From Nitrososphaeria archaeon (GTDB lineage: Archaea > Thermoproteota > Nitrososphaeria > JACIWG01), in contig JARVJP010000011.1 in the NCBI GenBank assembly GCA_029776065.1, positions 402,961 to 466,960 on the forward strand: a DNA stretch of 64,000 nucleotides, read 5' to 3'. This document shows, one piece after another, positions 35,381-44,258 of the stretch. How positions within the stretch are numbered: position 1 is the stretch's first letter; the number at the start of each line of letters is the position of its first letter. The translations under genes and the position numbers were made by a program. The notes beneath the pieces were generated by a model. It saw nothing but the letters and a program-made list of their open reading frames with translations. It was not told where the DNA came from and did no database searches.

Positions 35381-35902
35381 TTGGAGCAAAGTAACTTTAT
35401 TCATTCTTTAAGGAATAAACGAATCAAGATTAAGGTCATAGAATCCAAGCTACCCAATGGACGCGCCTTCCGCAGGGAGGTAGTGGAGCACCCAGGTGCG
35501 GTGGTAATACTCCCTATATTAGATGATAGAGTCATTCTTATTAGGCAGTTCCGTACCGCAGTTAATAGCTGGGTTCACGAGTTGCCTGCCGGAACACTTG
35601 ATAAACTGGATGAAACACCAGAAGATTGCGCGAAGAGGGAACTTCGTGAAGAAACCGGTTTTATCGCCGGTAAGATTAAAAAGCTCTTCAAGTTGTATAC
35701 TTCGCCAGGATTCTGTACTGAGGTGATCTACGCTTTTCTAGCTAAGGACCTGAGAAGAGGGATCTCGTCACCTGAGGAAACCGAATTCATACAAATGTTA
35801 GAGGTTTCATTAAGTGAAGCTATTGGACTGGTTCTAAAAGACCCTGTTTTAGACGCTAAGACCGCACTTACTCTACTTTATTATGAGAGACAAATTAAAT
35901 AG
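35381..35902 (+). CDS. Nudix hydrolase, ADP-ribose pyrophosphatase-like
   Basis: 173 residues. The Nudix box ends in ELREETGF with a preceding Glu eight residues before the Arg-Glu pair, as required; one extra residue lies between the box Gly (PAGTLDK) and that Glu compared with the strict G-x5-E form. VILPILDDRVILIRQFRTAV and HELPAGT upstream are typical of ADP-ribose pyrophosphatases. It probably cleaves ADP-ribose or a similar nucleoside diphosphate. The start is TTG at 35381. Confidence 0.87.
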   Translation: MEQSNFIHSLRNKRIKIKVIESKLPNGRAFRREVVEHPGAVVILPILDDRVILIRQFRTAVNSWVHELPAGTLDKLDETPEDCAKRELREETGFIAGKIKKLFKLYTSPGFCTEVIYAFLAKDLRRGISSPEETEFIQMLEVSLSEAIGLVLKDPVLDAKTALTLLYYERQIK

Positions 35903-35981
35903 GGTTGTAGGGTTCACGTTAGATCTGCCTAAAACGGAAAATACTTATTACACTATTCTTCAAAGCCCTATTTGAGGCCAG

Positions 35982-37667
35982 TTGCAAGACCACGGGCATA
36001 ACTCCATATGGGGCGAAATAGGTATGGCGAACGTCCTCCATAAATTTTCCAATAAACTTTCTCTTTTGTCCAAGAATAGGGTTTTACGTGTTCTTTTCGG
36101 AACCTTTTCTGTCTTATTCTTCATCTTCTTTGTCATAGTTCCTTCGATCTTTGTAGTCAGCTATGTTCCAATAAACTGGGTAGAAATCAGCTCAAAGCTC
36201 TTTACAGAAGCAGAAAATTTCAAGCTTGTGATAGAAAGCCTTCAAGTCAGCATATTATTATCGATATTCGTCGCATTCATCGACGTACTCTTCGGCATCC
36301 CATTAGCCTTCTATCTAGCGAGGAGCAAAGGTAGGGTTTCAACTTTAATGAACACTCTTATCGAAATCCCCATCGTCACACCTACATCGGCTTTAGGCTT
36401 CTCAGTTGCTCTTTTTTGGCCATTGGTTTTCAAGGAAGCCTTACATGCGTATTCGATATTGGTGCTATTACACGTAGCATTTACAATTCCCTATATGGTG
36501 AGGAGTGTTTCTGCGGCTTTAACCGACTTCGATGTATCATATGAAATCGCTTCAAAGACGCTTGGGGCTCGCTCATTCACCGCTATCCGGACTATCACAC
36601 TCCCACTGGTTAAAGCTGGTATTTTGACAGGCGTCATATTAGCTATTGCGAGGAGTTTAAGTGAGACAGGGGCGACAAGCATCGCTCTCACACTTACTGG
36701 GGCGCTTGAGACTACAAATACTGCGCCAACATTGATCTATCTATGGCGCTTAAAATCAACTGAAGATCCAACCTTCTTATACGCAGGTGCATTTGTCAGC
36801 CTCTTGTTAATACTTATATCATTTATTCTTTTTTTTGGGATAAAGCTTTTTATCAAAAAGTTTAAATTGCCTTTTACAAAGGTCTATCTCCCACTTGAGA
36901 CGGAGCTAAGCAAAGGTAGATGGAGTAGATTAAGGAGTATAGTTACTAGCCTGTTTTTTATAGTTATTGCACTTATTCCATCAACCTTCTCAATGCTTTA
37001 TGGTTTAGGACATATAGGCACCTTATTTAAGAAATTCTATCTAATCAGCAACAGCATAGTCTTCTCTTTTATTGTTGCGTTCGCTGTAACCGTCATCGAT
37101 CTTGTCTTCAGCATACCTCTAGCACTCTTCATAGCGAGAGGAAGTAGCCGGTTTAAAAGTATTATAGATAACCTCGTTGAAATACCGATGGTCTTCCCAA
37201 CGGTTGCCGTAGGAATTTCACTCAACATCTTCTGGTTGAATTACATATCTCCCTCTGTCCCATTCTTCGCATTTAACGACTTGGTTCTAATAATCTTAGC
37301 ACATGTGGCAATAACCTACTCATTCACAGTTAGGACGATAACAAATGCGATGAACGCGCTTGACCAAAGCTTCGAGGAAGCAGCGAAGACATTAGGCGCA
37401 ACACCATTTAGCACATTTACAAAGGTGATCTACCCACAGATAAAGTCCTCTATCTTTGCTGGTGCTATCTTCGCCTTTACTAGAAGCATTGACGAAACCG
37501 GTGCGACTCTAGCAGTAGCTCCTTCTGCGATCACAGCACCTGTTATTATCGTAGATTTTGTTAAGAAAGGATTGTTGGCGGATGCAGGTGTTGCCACGCT
37601 CACCCTAATTGTGATATCATATGTGATGCTGCTGATTATCCGTAAAGTAGGTGGGAGGCATGGTTAA
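35982..37667 (+). CDS. ABC importer permease with two fused membrane domains
   Basis: 561 residues (547 if the ATG at 36024 is used). Two similar halves each carry six helices and an EAA-type coupling loop: EIASKTLGARSFTAIRTITLPLVKAGI in the first and EEAAKTLGATPFSTFTKVIYPQIKSSI in the second. This fused form is known for iron(III), thiamine and phosphonate-type importers. Two ATPase genes follow with overlaps, but no substrate-binding protein gene is nearby, so the substrate is open. A TTG at 35982 has GAGG four bases before it; which start is used is unsure. Confidence 0.87.
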   Translation: MQDHGHNSIWGEIGMANVLHKFSNKLSLLSKNRVLRVLFGTFSVLFFIFFVIVPSIFVVSYVPINWVEISSKLFTEAENFKLVIESLQVSILLSIFVAFIDVLFGIPLAFYLARSKGRVSTLMNTLIEIPIVTPTSALGFSVALFWPLVFKEALHAYSILVLLHVAFTIPYMVRSVSAALTDFDVSYEIASKTLGARSFTAIRTITLPLVKAGILTGVILAIARSLSETGATSIALTLTGALETTNTAPTLIYLWRLKSTEDPTFLYAGAFVSLLLILISFILFFGIKLFIKKFKLPFTKVYLPLETELSKGRWSRLRSIVTSLFFIVIALIPSTFSMLYGLGHIGTLFKKFYLISNSIVFSFIVAFAVTVIDLVFSIPLALFIARGSSRFKSIIDNLVEIPMVFPTVAVGISLNIFWLNYISPSVPFFAFNDLVLIILAHVAITYSFTVRTITNAMNALDQSFEEAAKTLGATPFSTFTKVIYPQIKSSIFAGAIFAFTRSIDETGATLAVAPSAITAPVIIVDFVKKGLLADAGVATLTLIVISYVMLLIIRKVGGRHG

Positions 37668-38760
37668 AGTTCAATTGGTAAAAGTGTCAAAGTCGTTCAA
37701 CGATAACCCTGTTCTGAATAATATACGACTTGCCATTGACGATGGAGAATATTTCTGCTTAGTGGGGCCATCTGGTTCAGGTAAAACTACCACGTTAAAG
37801 ATTGTTGCAGGGTTATATTCACCAGATAAGGGACGAGTTCTCTTTGGTGACAAAGATGTCACCTACGTCCCATCATGGGAAAGAGGTGCTGCGATGATGT
37901 TTCAAAATCCTACCCTTTTCCGCCAAATGAACATATTAGAGAACGTAATGTTCCCTTTAAAAGAGAAAGGCGTCGGAAAGGATAAGTCTTTTGAAATCGC
38001 TATGGACTTGCTTAAAAAGATCCATTTAGAAGACCGCGCTGACGCGTACCCTGATGAACTTAGTGGGGGTATGCAACAAAGAGTTGCTCTTGCAAGAGCG
38101 TTGGCCTCAGGGTCTAAGTTGCTTTTATTAGATGAGCCACTTGGTGCTTTAGATGCGAGGCTTAGACTAGAGTTAAGAGAAGAACTCCGTAGGTTTGCAA
38201 AGGAAAACATGTTGACAGTCATTCATGTGACGCAAGACCAAGACGAAGCTATGACTATAGCTGATAGAATCGGGTTGCTAAAGGAAGGGCGTTTAATTCA
38301 AGTTGGGCGTCCTATCGAGCTTTATCAGAACCCAGAGACCCCATTTGTTATGAACTTCATAGAGGGAACAAACTTCCTTGAAGGATATGTCGAAGACAGA
38401 AAGGACGGTGTTATGGAGTTGATGGTTGAAAATGTGTACCATAAGATCAAAGCATATGGTAACTTTAAGATAGGTGATCGTGTATTACTTTGCATAAGGC
38501 CTTCTTCCATCCGGTTACACAAAAGGCGTGGTGGGTTGCTTTTTGCTAGAGTCGCTAAGAAGAATAGTATGGGTTCATATGTCGTTGTTGAAGCTACGCT
38601 TTTTGGTCCAAATAAGCCGATTTTGATAGAAACATCGTATAGGGATGCGTTGAATTATAAAGTGAACGATATTGTCTCGCTTAGCTTTGATGTAAACGAC
38701 ATGAAGGTGTTCCACTACCCTCTTCTAGGGTTCACGAAGGAGGTTGAAGTTGTTATATGA
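37660..38760 (+). CDS. ABC importer ATPase 1 (intact signature, Gln in place of switch His)
   Basis: 366 residues from the ATG at 37660, with a CUT1/FbpC-type nucleotide domain plus a C-terminal TOBE-like domain. Walker A GPSGSGKTT, signature LSGGMQQRVALARAL and Walker B LLLLDEPLGALD are normal, but the switch histidine of the VTHDQ motif is Gln (IHVTQDQDEA, residue 192), which should weaken hydrolysis at its own Walker site. The next gene encodes an ATPase with the opposite defect. It overlaps the permease gene by eight bases and the second ATPase by four (ATGA). Confidence 0.88.
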   Translation: MVKVQLVKVSKSFNDNPVLNNIRLAIDDGEYFCLVGPSGSGKTTTLKIVAGLYSPDKGRVLFGDKDVTYVPSWERGAAMMFQNPTLFRQMNILENVMFPLKEKGVGKDKSFEIAMDLLKKIHLEDRADAYPDELSGGMQQRVALARALASGSKLLLLDEPLGALDARLRLELREELRRFAKENMLTVIHVTQDQDEAMTIADRIGLLKEGRLIQVGRPIELYQNPETPFVMNFIEGTNFLEGYVEDRKDGVMELMVENVYHKIKAYGNFKIGDRVLLCIRPSSIRLHKRRGGLLFARVAKKNSMGSYVVVEATLFGPNKPILIETSYRDALNYKVNDIVSLSFDVNDMKVFHYPLLGFTKEVEVVI

Positions 38761-39845
38761 AACTAAAAGTTGAAAACATTACTAAAACCTATGGTAAGGT
38801 TGTTGCGCTTAAAGATGTCAACCTCGAAGTCGGCGAAGGTGAATACGTGGTAATTGTAGGCCCCTCCGGGTGTGGAAAGAGCACTCTCCTCAAGGTCATA
38901 ATGGGTATTATTGAACAAGATGAGGGTGGGAAGATACTTGTTGACGGTAAAGACGTCAGTAATCTCCCTCCAGAAGACCGTAATCTTGGTTTTGTCTTCC
39001 AGAACATTCTCTTGTTTCCTCACTTAACTGCTTTTGAGAACATCGCCTACAGCCCTATCGTCAAAGACTTTAACCTCCAGCTAAGAGACAAGCTTATTGA
39101 AGAGCTGTTCTTATTTGGGAAGGTGGATCCTTGGAGAGATAAGTATCCAGAGCAGATTAGCAGTAGAGGTATACAACAGAAGGTCGCTTTAATGCGTGCT
39201 TTAGCCACAGGATCCAAGCTACTGCTCCTAGATGAGCCGCTTTGCTCGCTAGATTCTAGGGTTAGGATATCGTTGAGACAGGAAGTGAAAAAGATTGTTA
39301 AGCAGCTGCAAATAACCGCAATTCATGTTACACACGATCAAGAAGAAGCAATGAGTATCGCAGACAAGATCGTCATTATGCGAAAGGGATCTATAGTTGA
39401 AATAGGTTCTCCAGAAGAACTTTATTACTATCCTAAGAACATATTTACTGCCTACTTTCTTGGGAAGGGAAACTTCGTTCCAGGGAAAATAGTGCGTAGA
39501 AAGTACAAGCAAAGCGCTGTAAAATGTGGTGAACTTGTCTTTGAAAGCGCATCGAGGTTTGAGTTAGGTTCTGATGTTGTCGTATTCTTTAGACCCGAAA
39601 GCGTGGTATTTGAGAGAAAAGGGTATAACGACTATGTAGGAAAAGTGATTGAGAAAAGGTTCTTAGGAAGGCAAATAGAGTTCATAATTAAAGTAGGTGC
39701 AACAACATTTACTTCTAGGTCTCTAAGAATCGATGCCCCCTCCTTAAATGTTGGAGACACAGTCGACTTCCATGTTGACGAAGAGAGGATTTTAGTCTTT
39801 AAATTCCCTGAAGAGGGCTTAGAATCAGCCTTTAAACTCGAATAA
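38757..39845 (+). CDS. ABC importer ATPase 2 (normal switch His, degenerate signature)
   Basis: 362 residues, same domain plan as ATPase 1. Walker A GPSGCGKST, Walker B LLLLDEPLCSLD and the switch His in IHVTHDQEEA (residue 193) are intact, but the LSGGQ signature reads ISSRGIQQK (residues 134-142), with a basic Arg in the Gly position. In a heterodimer its own Walker site would face the good signature of ATPase 1, giving one active and one dead site. A TOBE-like C-terminal domain follows. Four-base overlap couples it to ATPase 1. Confidence 0.88.
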   Translation: MKLKVENITKTYGKVVALKDVNLEVGEGEYVVIVGPSGCGKSTLLKVIMGIIEQDEGGKILVDGKDVSNLPPEDRNLGFVFQNILLFPHLTAFENIAYSPIVKDFNLQLRDKLIEELFLFGKVDPWRDKYPEQISSRGIQQKVALMRALATGSKLLLLDEPLCSLDSRVRISLRQEVKKIVKQLQITAIHVTHDQEEAMSIADKIVIMRKGSIVEIGSPEELYYYPKNIFTAYFLGKGNFVPGKIVRRKYKQSAVKCGELVFESASRFELGSDVVVFFRPESVVFERKGYNDYVGKVIEKRFLGRQIEFIIKVGATTFTSRSLRIDAPSLNVGDTVDFHVDEERILVFKFPEEGLESAFKLE

Positions 39846-39907
39846 ATTCATGTATTTTGGTTAAATAAGTTTATATAATAAACTAATATTGATAGACACC
39901 ATCTAAT

Positions 39908-40579
39908 ATGAGCAAAGAACTGCTAAACTGGTTAACAAAAAGAAGAGAAATAAATGTAGTTAAGATGATCCAGGATCATCTAGTCCTCTCAACAGGATGC
40001 GCAGAGGAGATAACACATGCAACGAAGAAGATGATTTCAGGGGATAGACAGGGCGCATTAGTCCACATATCTCGATTAAATGAAAAGGAGAAGGAAGCTG
40101 ATCTTTTGAGAGGTAATATAATGAACGAACTCTCTAAAGGCGAATTCTCTCCAACTCAAAGAGATGACTTAATGCATCTGATAAAAAGGGTGGACATGGT
40201 TGCAGATTATGCAAGGGGTGCTGGCCGTGGTCTCAAACTACTCTCCTTTGAAAAATACCCCAGTGAAGTCAAAGATATCGCGGTTGTTTTTGTCGAAAAA
40301 ACGCTAGATAACGTTAACATGCTAAAAAGGGCCGTCCAAAGTCTGACCTCGAGCATCGAAGACGTTATAAAGTATGCGGATATAGTTGAAAGGATAGAGG
40401 AAGAAGTTGATGAAATCCACGGCACGGTCAGAGGCTTGATCAAAGATCTACCTTCAGATACAATGACAACTGGTGAATTTATACTTCTATCTCAGTTCTT
40501 CTACTCCTTAGAAATGGTAAACGACTCATGCGAAGACTCGGTTGACTACTTAAGGTTGATTGTGGTAAAGTTAAGATAA
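39908..40579 (+). CDS. PhoU-like / DUF47-family protein
   Basis: 223 residues, almost fully helical, with the three-helix-bundle pattern of PhoU-like DUF47 proteins: LHISRLNEKEKEADLLRGNIM and EEEVDEIHGTVRGLIKDL carry the acidic/His residues that would bind metal. Such proteins usually regulate or assist phosphate (Pit) transporters. No phosphate transporter is encoded next to it; it lies 62 bases after the unusual ABC importer and has its own TATA-like sequence (TTTATATAATAAAC, 39871-39884), so a link to that importer is possible but unproven. Confidence 0.8.
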   Translation: MSKELLNWLTKRREINVVKMIQDHLVLSTGCAEEITHATKKMISGDRQGALVHISRLNEKEKEADLLRGNIMNELSKGEFSPTQRDDLMHLIKRVDMVADYARGAGRGLKLLSFEKYPSEVKDIAVVFVEKTLDNVNMLKRAVQSLTSSIEDVIKYADIVERIEEEVDEIHGTVRGLIKDLPSDTMTTGEFILLSQFFYSLEMVNDSCEDSVDYLRLIVVKLR

Positions 40580-40726
40580 ATTACAGCTCCGTCACTATAT
40601 AGGAAAAGAATGCGCCAAACATGCATACTGGTATTAAGTTTCTGAAATGGATGGTATTATCAAATTAACTGTTATGCGTAGCCGCATAGCAAATCGATTA
40701 GGTTAGCTTATAGGGAACTCCAAAAA

Positions 40727-40759
40727 CTATTTATAGCGTTATGATTATATATCATAGCG
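40727..40759 (+). promoter_or_regulatory. tup promoter with ModE-box-like palindrome
   Basis: CTATTTATAG (40727-40736) is centred about 32 bases before the tupA ATG. Directly after it, 40737-40759 forms an almost perfect inverted repeat with arms CGtTATGAT and ATCATAgCG (mismatches only at the lower-case bases and near the centre). It overlaps the expected transcription start and resembles ModE sites of the CGnTAT ... ATAnCG type. A ModE-like regulator is the last gene of this operon, so binding there would close a feedback loop. Confidence 0.6.
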
Positions 40760-40763
40760 GTAT

Positions 40764-41726
40764 ATGGCTTTTATTAGAAACAACATCTTAATTATTGTTG
40801 TTAGCTTAATTATAGTTCTTGTTACGGCTTTTACTTTGAATAATTTCATTACAGGCACAGTATCGAGTACTACGACTACAAACACTTCATCTGAGAAAGT
40901 TCTTCTTCGACTCGCAACGACAACAAGCTTCGATGCAACAGGTCTTTTAAATGCTTTGAAAGCGAAGTTTGAGGACCAGAATCCAAATATAAACCTAACA
41001 TGGGTTGCGGTTGGAACGGGGCAAGCGATTGAAATAGCGAGAAGAGGTGACGTAGATCTAGTAATAGTTCATAGCCCACGCTACGAAGAACAATTTCTTA
41101 AAGATGGCTACGGTGTCCATGGCGTTAGGATCGCTTTCAATGATTTCATAATCGTAGGTCCAGCTAATGATCCAGCTGGTTTGAATTCAACTAAAACAGT
41201 TGTTGAAGCTTTCAAAAGGATTGCAGAAGCAGGTGCACAGGGTAAGACCACTTTTGCGTCACGGGCAGATAAATCTGGGACGCATACAAAAGAACTTGAA
41301 ATATGGAAAAATGTTGGAGTCAATGCTTCTGGTCAAGGTTGGTATAAGGAAACCGGCCAAGGAATGGCTCAAACACTTAGATTAGCTAACAACCTCCAAG
41401 GTTATACTCTAACAGACAGAGCGACATGGTATACGCTATCATCGGAATTGGGTCTGAAACTAGTTTTCGAAAGAGACCCAATACTCTTGAACATATACCG
41501 CGTGTTTTTAATAGATCCAGAGAAGTACCCCAACTTGCATCACTCAGAAGCGGAAAGGTTTGTTCTCTTCCTTGTATCACCTGAAACTCAAGCATTCATC
41601 GGAAACTACACCAAAGGAGGACAGAGACTCTTCAATCCATTATTTGGAAGACTTAGTGAGGTCAGTATTCAAGACCCATATGAAGACCAACAAGTAACAT
41701 ATTGGGAAAATAAACTAAGGCAATAG
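40764..41726 (+). CDS. tupA: Tungstate-binding protein of ABC importer
   Basis: 320 residues. A single N-terminal membrane helix (ILIIVVSLIIVLVTAF) anchors it outside the cell; a Ser/Thr-rich linker follows. The binding domain starts with LRLATTTSFDATGLLNAL and continues with WVAVGTGQAIEIARRGDVDLVIVHSPRYEE and FNDFIIVGPANDPAGL, the TupA signature. TupA binds tungstate very tightly. It fits the need of the tungsten AOR encoded at 30.4 kb. It starts the operon tupA-tupB-tupC-regulator, with gaps of a few bases. Confidence 0.9.
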   Translation: MAFIRNNILIIVVSLIIVLVTAFTLNNFITGTVSSTTTTNTSSEKVLLRLATTTSFDATGLLNALKAKFEDQNPNINLTWVAVGTGQAIEIARRGDVDLVIVHSPRYEEQFLKDGYGVHGVRIAFNDFIIVGPANDPAGLNSTKTVVEAFKRIAEAGAQGKTTFASRADKSGTHTKELEIWKNVGVNASGQGWYKETGQGMAQTLRLANNLQGYTLTDRATWYTLSSELGLKLVFERDPILLNIYRVFLIDPEKYPNLHHSEAERFVLFLVSPETQAFIGNYTKGGQRLFNPLFGRLSEVSIQDPYEDQQVTYWENKLRQ

Positions 41727-41732
41727 ATAAAT

Positions 41733-42446
41733 ATGTCACCCTTCTCTCTTTTTATTGACTTTTTAAATGAGGAGATAATAAGCATAACCCTTCTCTCCTT
41801 TCAAGTGTCGTTATCTGCGGTTCTTCTTGGATCTATTATTGGAATCCCACTAGGAACTCTCTTGGCTCTGAAAGATTTCAGAGGTAAAGAATTAGTAATA
41901 ACCCTAACCAACACTTTTATGGGCTTACCACCAGTTGTTGTTGGTCTAGTTCTTTACCTCTTATTATCAAGATCAGGTTTGTTGGGACCATTACAGCTAC
42001 TTTATACACCTTGGGCAATGATTCTTGCCCAATTTATAATGTCAATACCTATAATAACAGGGCTTTCCTATTCTGCAATAGTCGCTGTACCGCAAAAGCT
42101 GATCGACCACGCCATATCTTTAGGAGCGGATAGAAGGCAACTCGTTTGGATCGTTATAAATGAATCGAAAGTTGGAATCTTAGCTGCTATAGTTGCAGCC
42201 TTTGGTGGCGCGATCTCTGAAGTTGGTGCGATAATGCTTGTTGGAGGAAATATAAGATACTTGACTAGAGCTCTTACTACTGCAATAGTGCTTTACACGA
42301 GCACAGGCGAATTCGATACGGCGATAAGTCTAGGAATAATCCTCCTTTCTACATCTTTCGTTGTAAACCTCGTTTTAACAAAGTTACAATCCAAGTATAA
42401 ACCCAATTCAAAGAAAGGGTTTAAGCCTCCAAGATTGAGTGACTAA
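41733..42446 (+). CDS. tupB: Tungstate ABC importer permease
   Basis: 237 residues, five to six transmembrane helices. Seen: GSIIGIPLGTLLAL, TLTNTFMGLPPVVVGLVLYLLLSRSG (the family block for TupB/ModB-type permeases) and the coupling loop DHAISLGADRRQLVWIVINESKVGILAAI, with SEVGAIMLVGGNIR after it. Its ATG is six bases after the tupA stop, so it is part of the same transcript. It forms the membrane channel for tungstate. Confidence 0.9.
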   Translation: MSPFSLFIDFLNEEIISITLLSFQVSLSAVLLGSIIGIPLGTLLALKDFRGKELVITLTNTFMGLPPVVVGLVLYLLLSRSGLLGPLQLLYTPWAMILAQFIMSIPIITGLSYSAIVAVPQKLIDHAISLGADRRQLVWIVINESKVGILAAIVAAFGGAISEVGAIMLVGGNIRYLTRALTTAIVLYTSTGEFDTAISLGIILLSTSFVVNLVLTKLQSKYKPNSKKGFKPPRLSD

Positions 42447-42448
42447 AA

Positions 42449-43177
42449 ATGATCGAAGTCCACAACATCTGGAAAAGCTACAGAAACAAAAGTGTGCTTA
42501 AAGGTGTGTCCTTTAAGATCGAGGAAGGCAAAATATTCTGTGTTATTGGGCCAAATGGGTCAGGCAAGACAACAATACTTAAAATAATCGACATGCTAGA
42601 AGAACCTAGTAGAGGTGAAATCCTCTTTAACAGTGTTAATATCTTATCACTTAAAGAAAATGAGAAAGTTGCGTATAGAAAGAAGATGGCCATGCTCTTC
42701 CAACAACCAACATTGTATAACATGAAAGTGCATGAAAACATCGCATTGGGTTTGAAGATCAGAAAGTTTGATAAAACCATTTTGAAACAAAAAATCCAGT
42801 GCTCCCTTAAGGAAGTAGGTCTTCTCGACTATGCTGATAAGCACGCTTATACTTTATCTGGTGGGGAAGCGCAAAGACTTTGCCTTGCTATGGCCTTAGC
42901 TCTAGAACCTGAAGTACTACTGCTTGACGAGCCGACAGCAAACCTAGATCCTGCTAATATAATTATCGTGGAAAACATTATCAGGAACTACGCCAAGAAT
43001 AATGGTTTAGTTATATACACCACGCATAACATGTTCGAAGCTAAACGCTTAGCTGACAGGATTGCTTTACTCGTTGATGGTTCAATAATAGAGGAAGCCA
43101 GTACAGAAGACTTCTTCGGCAGCCCGAGGGATGAACGGGTAGCTAAGTTTGTTAGAGGTGAAATAGTTTTTGGATAA
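42449..43177 (+). CDS. tupC: Tungstate ABC importer ATP-binding protein
   Basis: 242 residues with a complete nucleotide-binding domain: Walker A GPNGSGKTT, Q-loop MLFQQP, signature LSGGEAQRLCLAMAL, Walker B VLLLDEPTANLDP and switch His in YTTHNMFEAK. It begins two bases after tupB and its end overlaps the regulator gene by eight bases. It powers tungstate uptake with TupA and TupB. There is no TOBE domain for feedback inhibition, unlike many molybdate ATPases; control is therefore probably at transcription. Confidence 0.92.
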   Translation: MIEVHNIWKSYRNKSVLKGVSFKIEEGKIFCVIGPNGSGKTTILKIIDMLEEPSRGEILFNSVNILSLKENEKVAYRKKMAMLFQQPTLYNMKVHENIALGLKIRKFDKTILKQKIQCSLKEVGLLDYADKHAYTLSGGEAQRLCLAMALALEPEVLLLDEPTANLDPANIIIVENIIRNYAKNNGLVIYTTHNMFEAKRLADRIALLVDGSIIEEASTEDFFGSPRDERVAKFVRGEIVFG

Positions 43178-44258
43178 AAAGACTGCTTTTGTGTCCAAGG
43201 ATACTATTGAAGTAAAACCTAACCTCATGATCTCGAAAAAGGGGGCGTCAACAGGATTAGATGAAGAGGGTGCAACGCTTCTTCAAGAAATCCGTAAACA
43301 CTCCTCAATTGCCTTAGCAGCGAAACACATAGGTAGGGATTACAGGCTAGCATGGGTTAAGGTAAATGTTCTTGAAAAAGCCTTTGGATTCAAGATAATT
43401 GATAGGTCGTTTGGAGGATTCGGAGGAGGAGGTGCAAAACTATCTCTTAATGGCGAGTTATTACTACAGAATTACTTGCTTGCCCAAAGGAAGCTTGACC
43501 ACCTGCTAAAGTCTAATACATTACTAACCCCAGATTTATTAATTATGGGAAGCCATTGTTACGCTCTTGAAGAATTAATAGTAATGATGGAAAAGAACTT
43601 TAAAGACTTTTTTGTAGAGTATATTAACGTAGGATCAGGAACTGGCTTAAGACTCGTACTACAGGATCTTGCAGACCTAGCTGGAGTACACCTTTTCGAT
43701 AGAAGAAATAGAAAATACAACCTCTTTCTGATCAAAGCCCCCTACTTTAAAGGGAAACTTGCTTTGATTAATGGGTATTATAGATGCCAAGGACTAATGA
43801 TTAGGAGCGGTAATCCTAAGCGCATTAATTCGATAGAAGACCTTATCAGAAATAAAATAGTGTTCATAAATCGCAATAAAGGCTCCGGTACTAGAATTTT
43901 GTTGGATGAGCTATTACAAAAGCTCTCAGAACAGAGAGGTATTGACTTTGACAAGATGGTCAAAGGTATCAGGGGTTACCAAAACGAGGTAAGGTCTCAT
44001 TTTGAAGTAGCGATGGCCATAAAGAACGGAAAAGCCGATGTAGGTGTTGGTATCGAACCAGTAGCCAAAGTTTTAGGTCTTGATTTCATTCCATTACAAA
44101 ATGAGAGATTCGACTTTATAACAAAAAAGGATAAAGTAAAGAGCGACCCTATCAAAAAATTTATCTCAACCTTAACTTCCACCGAATTTAAATCGAAAAT
44201 CCTTCAAAGAAGACTAGGCATTCAATTTGATGACAAGACTGGTGAAATAACCAGTTAG
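43170..44258 (+). CDS. ModE-type regulator fused to a periplasmic-binding-protein-like domain
   Basis: 362 residues. Residues of about 27-110 are the ModE DNA-binding domain: LDEEGATLLQEIRKHSSIALAAKHIG, RLAWVKVNVLEKAFGFKI and SFGGFGGGGAKLS. Residues of about 120-350 form a substrate-binding-like domain (MGSHCYALEELIVMM, NVGSGTGLRLV, NRNKGSGTRILLDELL, VGVGIEPVAKVLG) that could sense tungstate, molybdate or a pterin product. Start is TTG at 43170, eight bases inside tupC. It most likely controls the tup promoter, which carries a ModE-box-like palindrome, and maybe the AOR genes. Confidence 0.85.
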   Translation: MDKKTAFVSKDTIEVKPNLMISKKGASTGLDEEGATLLQEIRKHSSIALAAKHIGRDYRLAWVKVNVLEKAFGFKIIDRSFGGFGGGGAKLSLNGELLLQNYLLAQRKLDHLLKSNTLLTPDLLIMGSHCYALEELIVMMEKNFKDFFVEYINVGSGTGLRLVLQDLADLAGVHLFDRRNRKYNLFLIKAPYFKGKLALINGYYRCQGLMIRSGNPKRINSIEDLIRNKIVFINRNKGSGTRILLDELLQKLSEQRGIDFDKMVKGIRGYQNEVRSHFEVAMAIKNGKADVGVGIEPVAKVLGLDFIPLQNERFDFITKKDKVKSDPIKKFISTLTSTEFKSKILQRRLGIQFDDKTGEITS

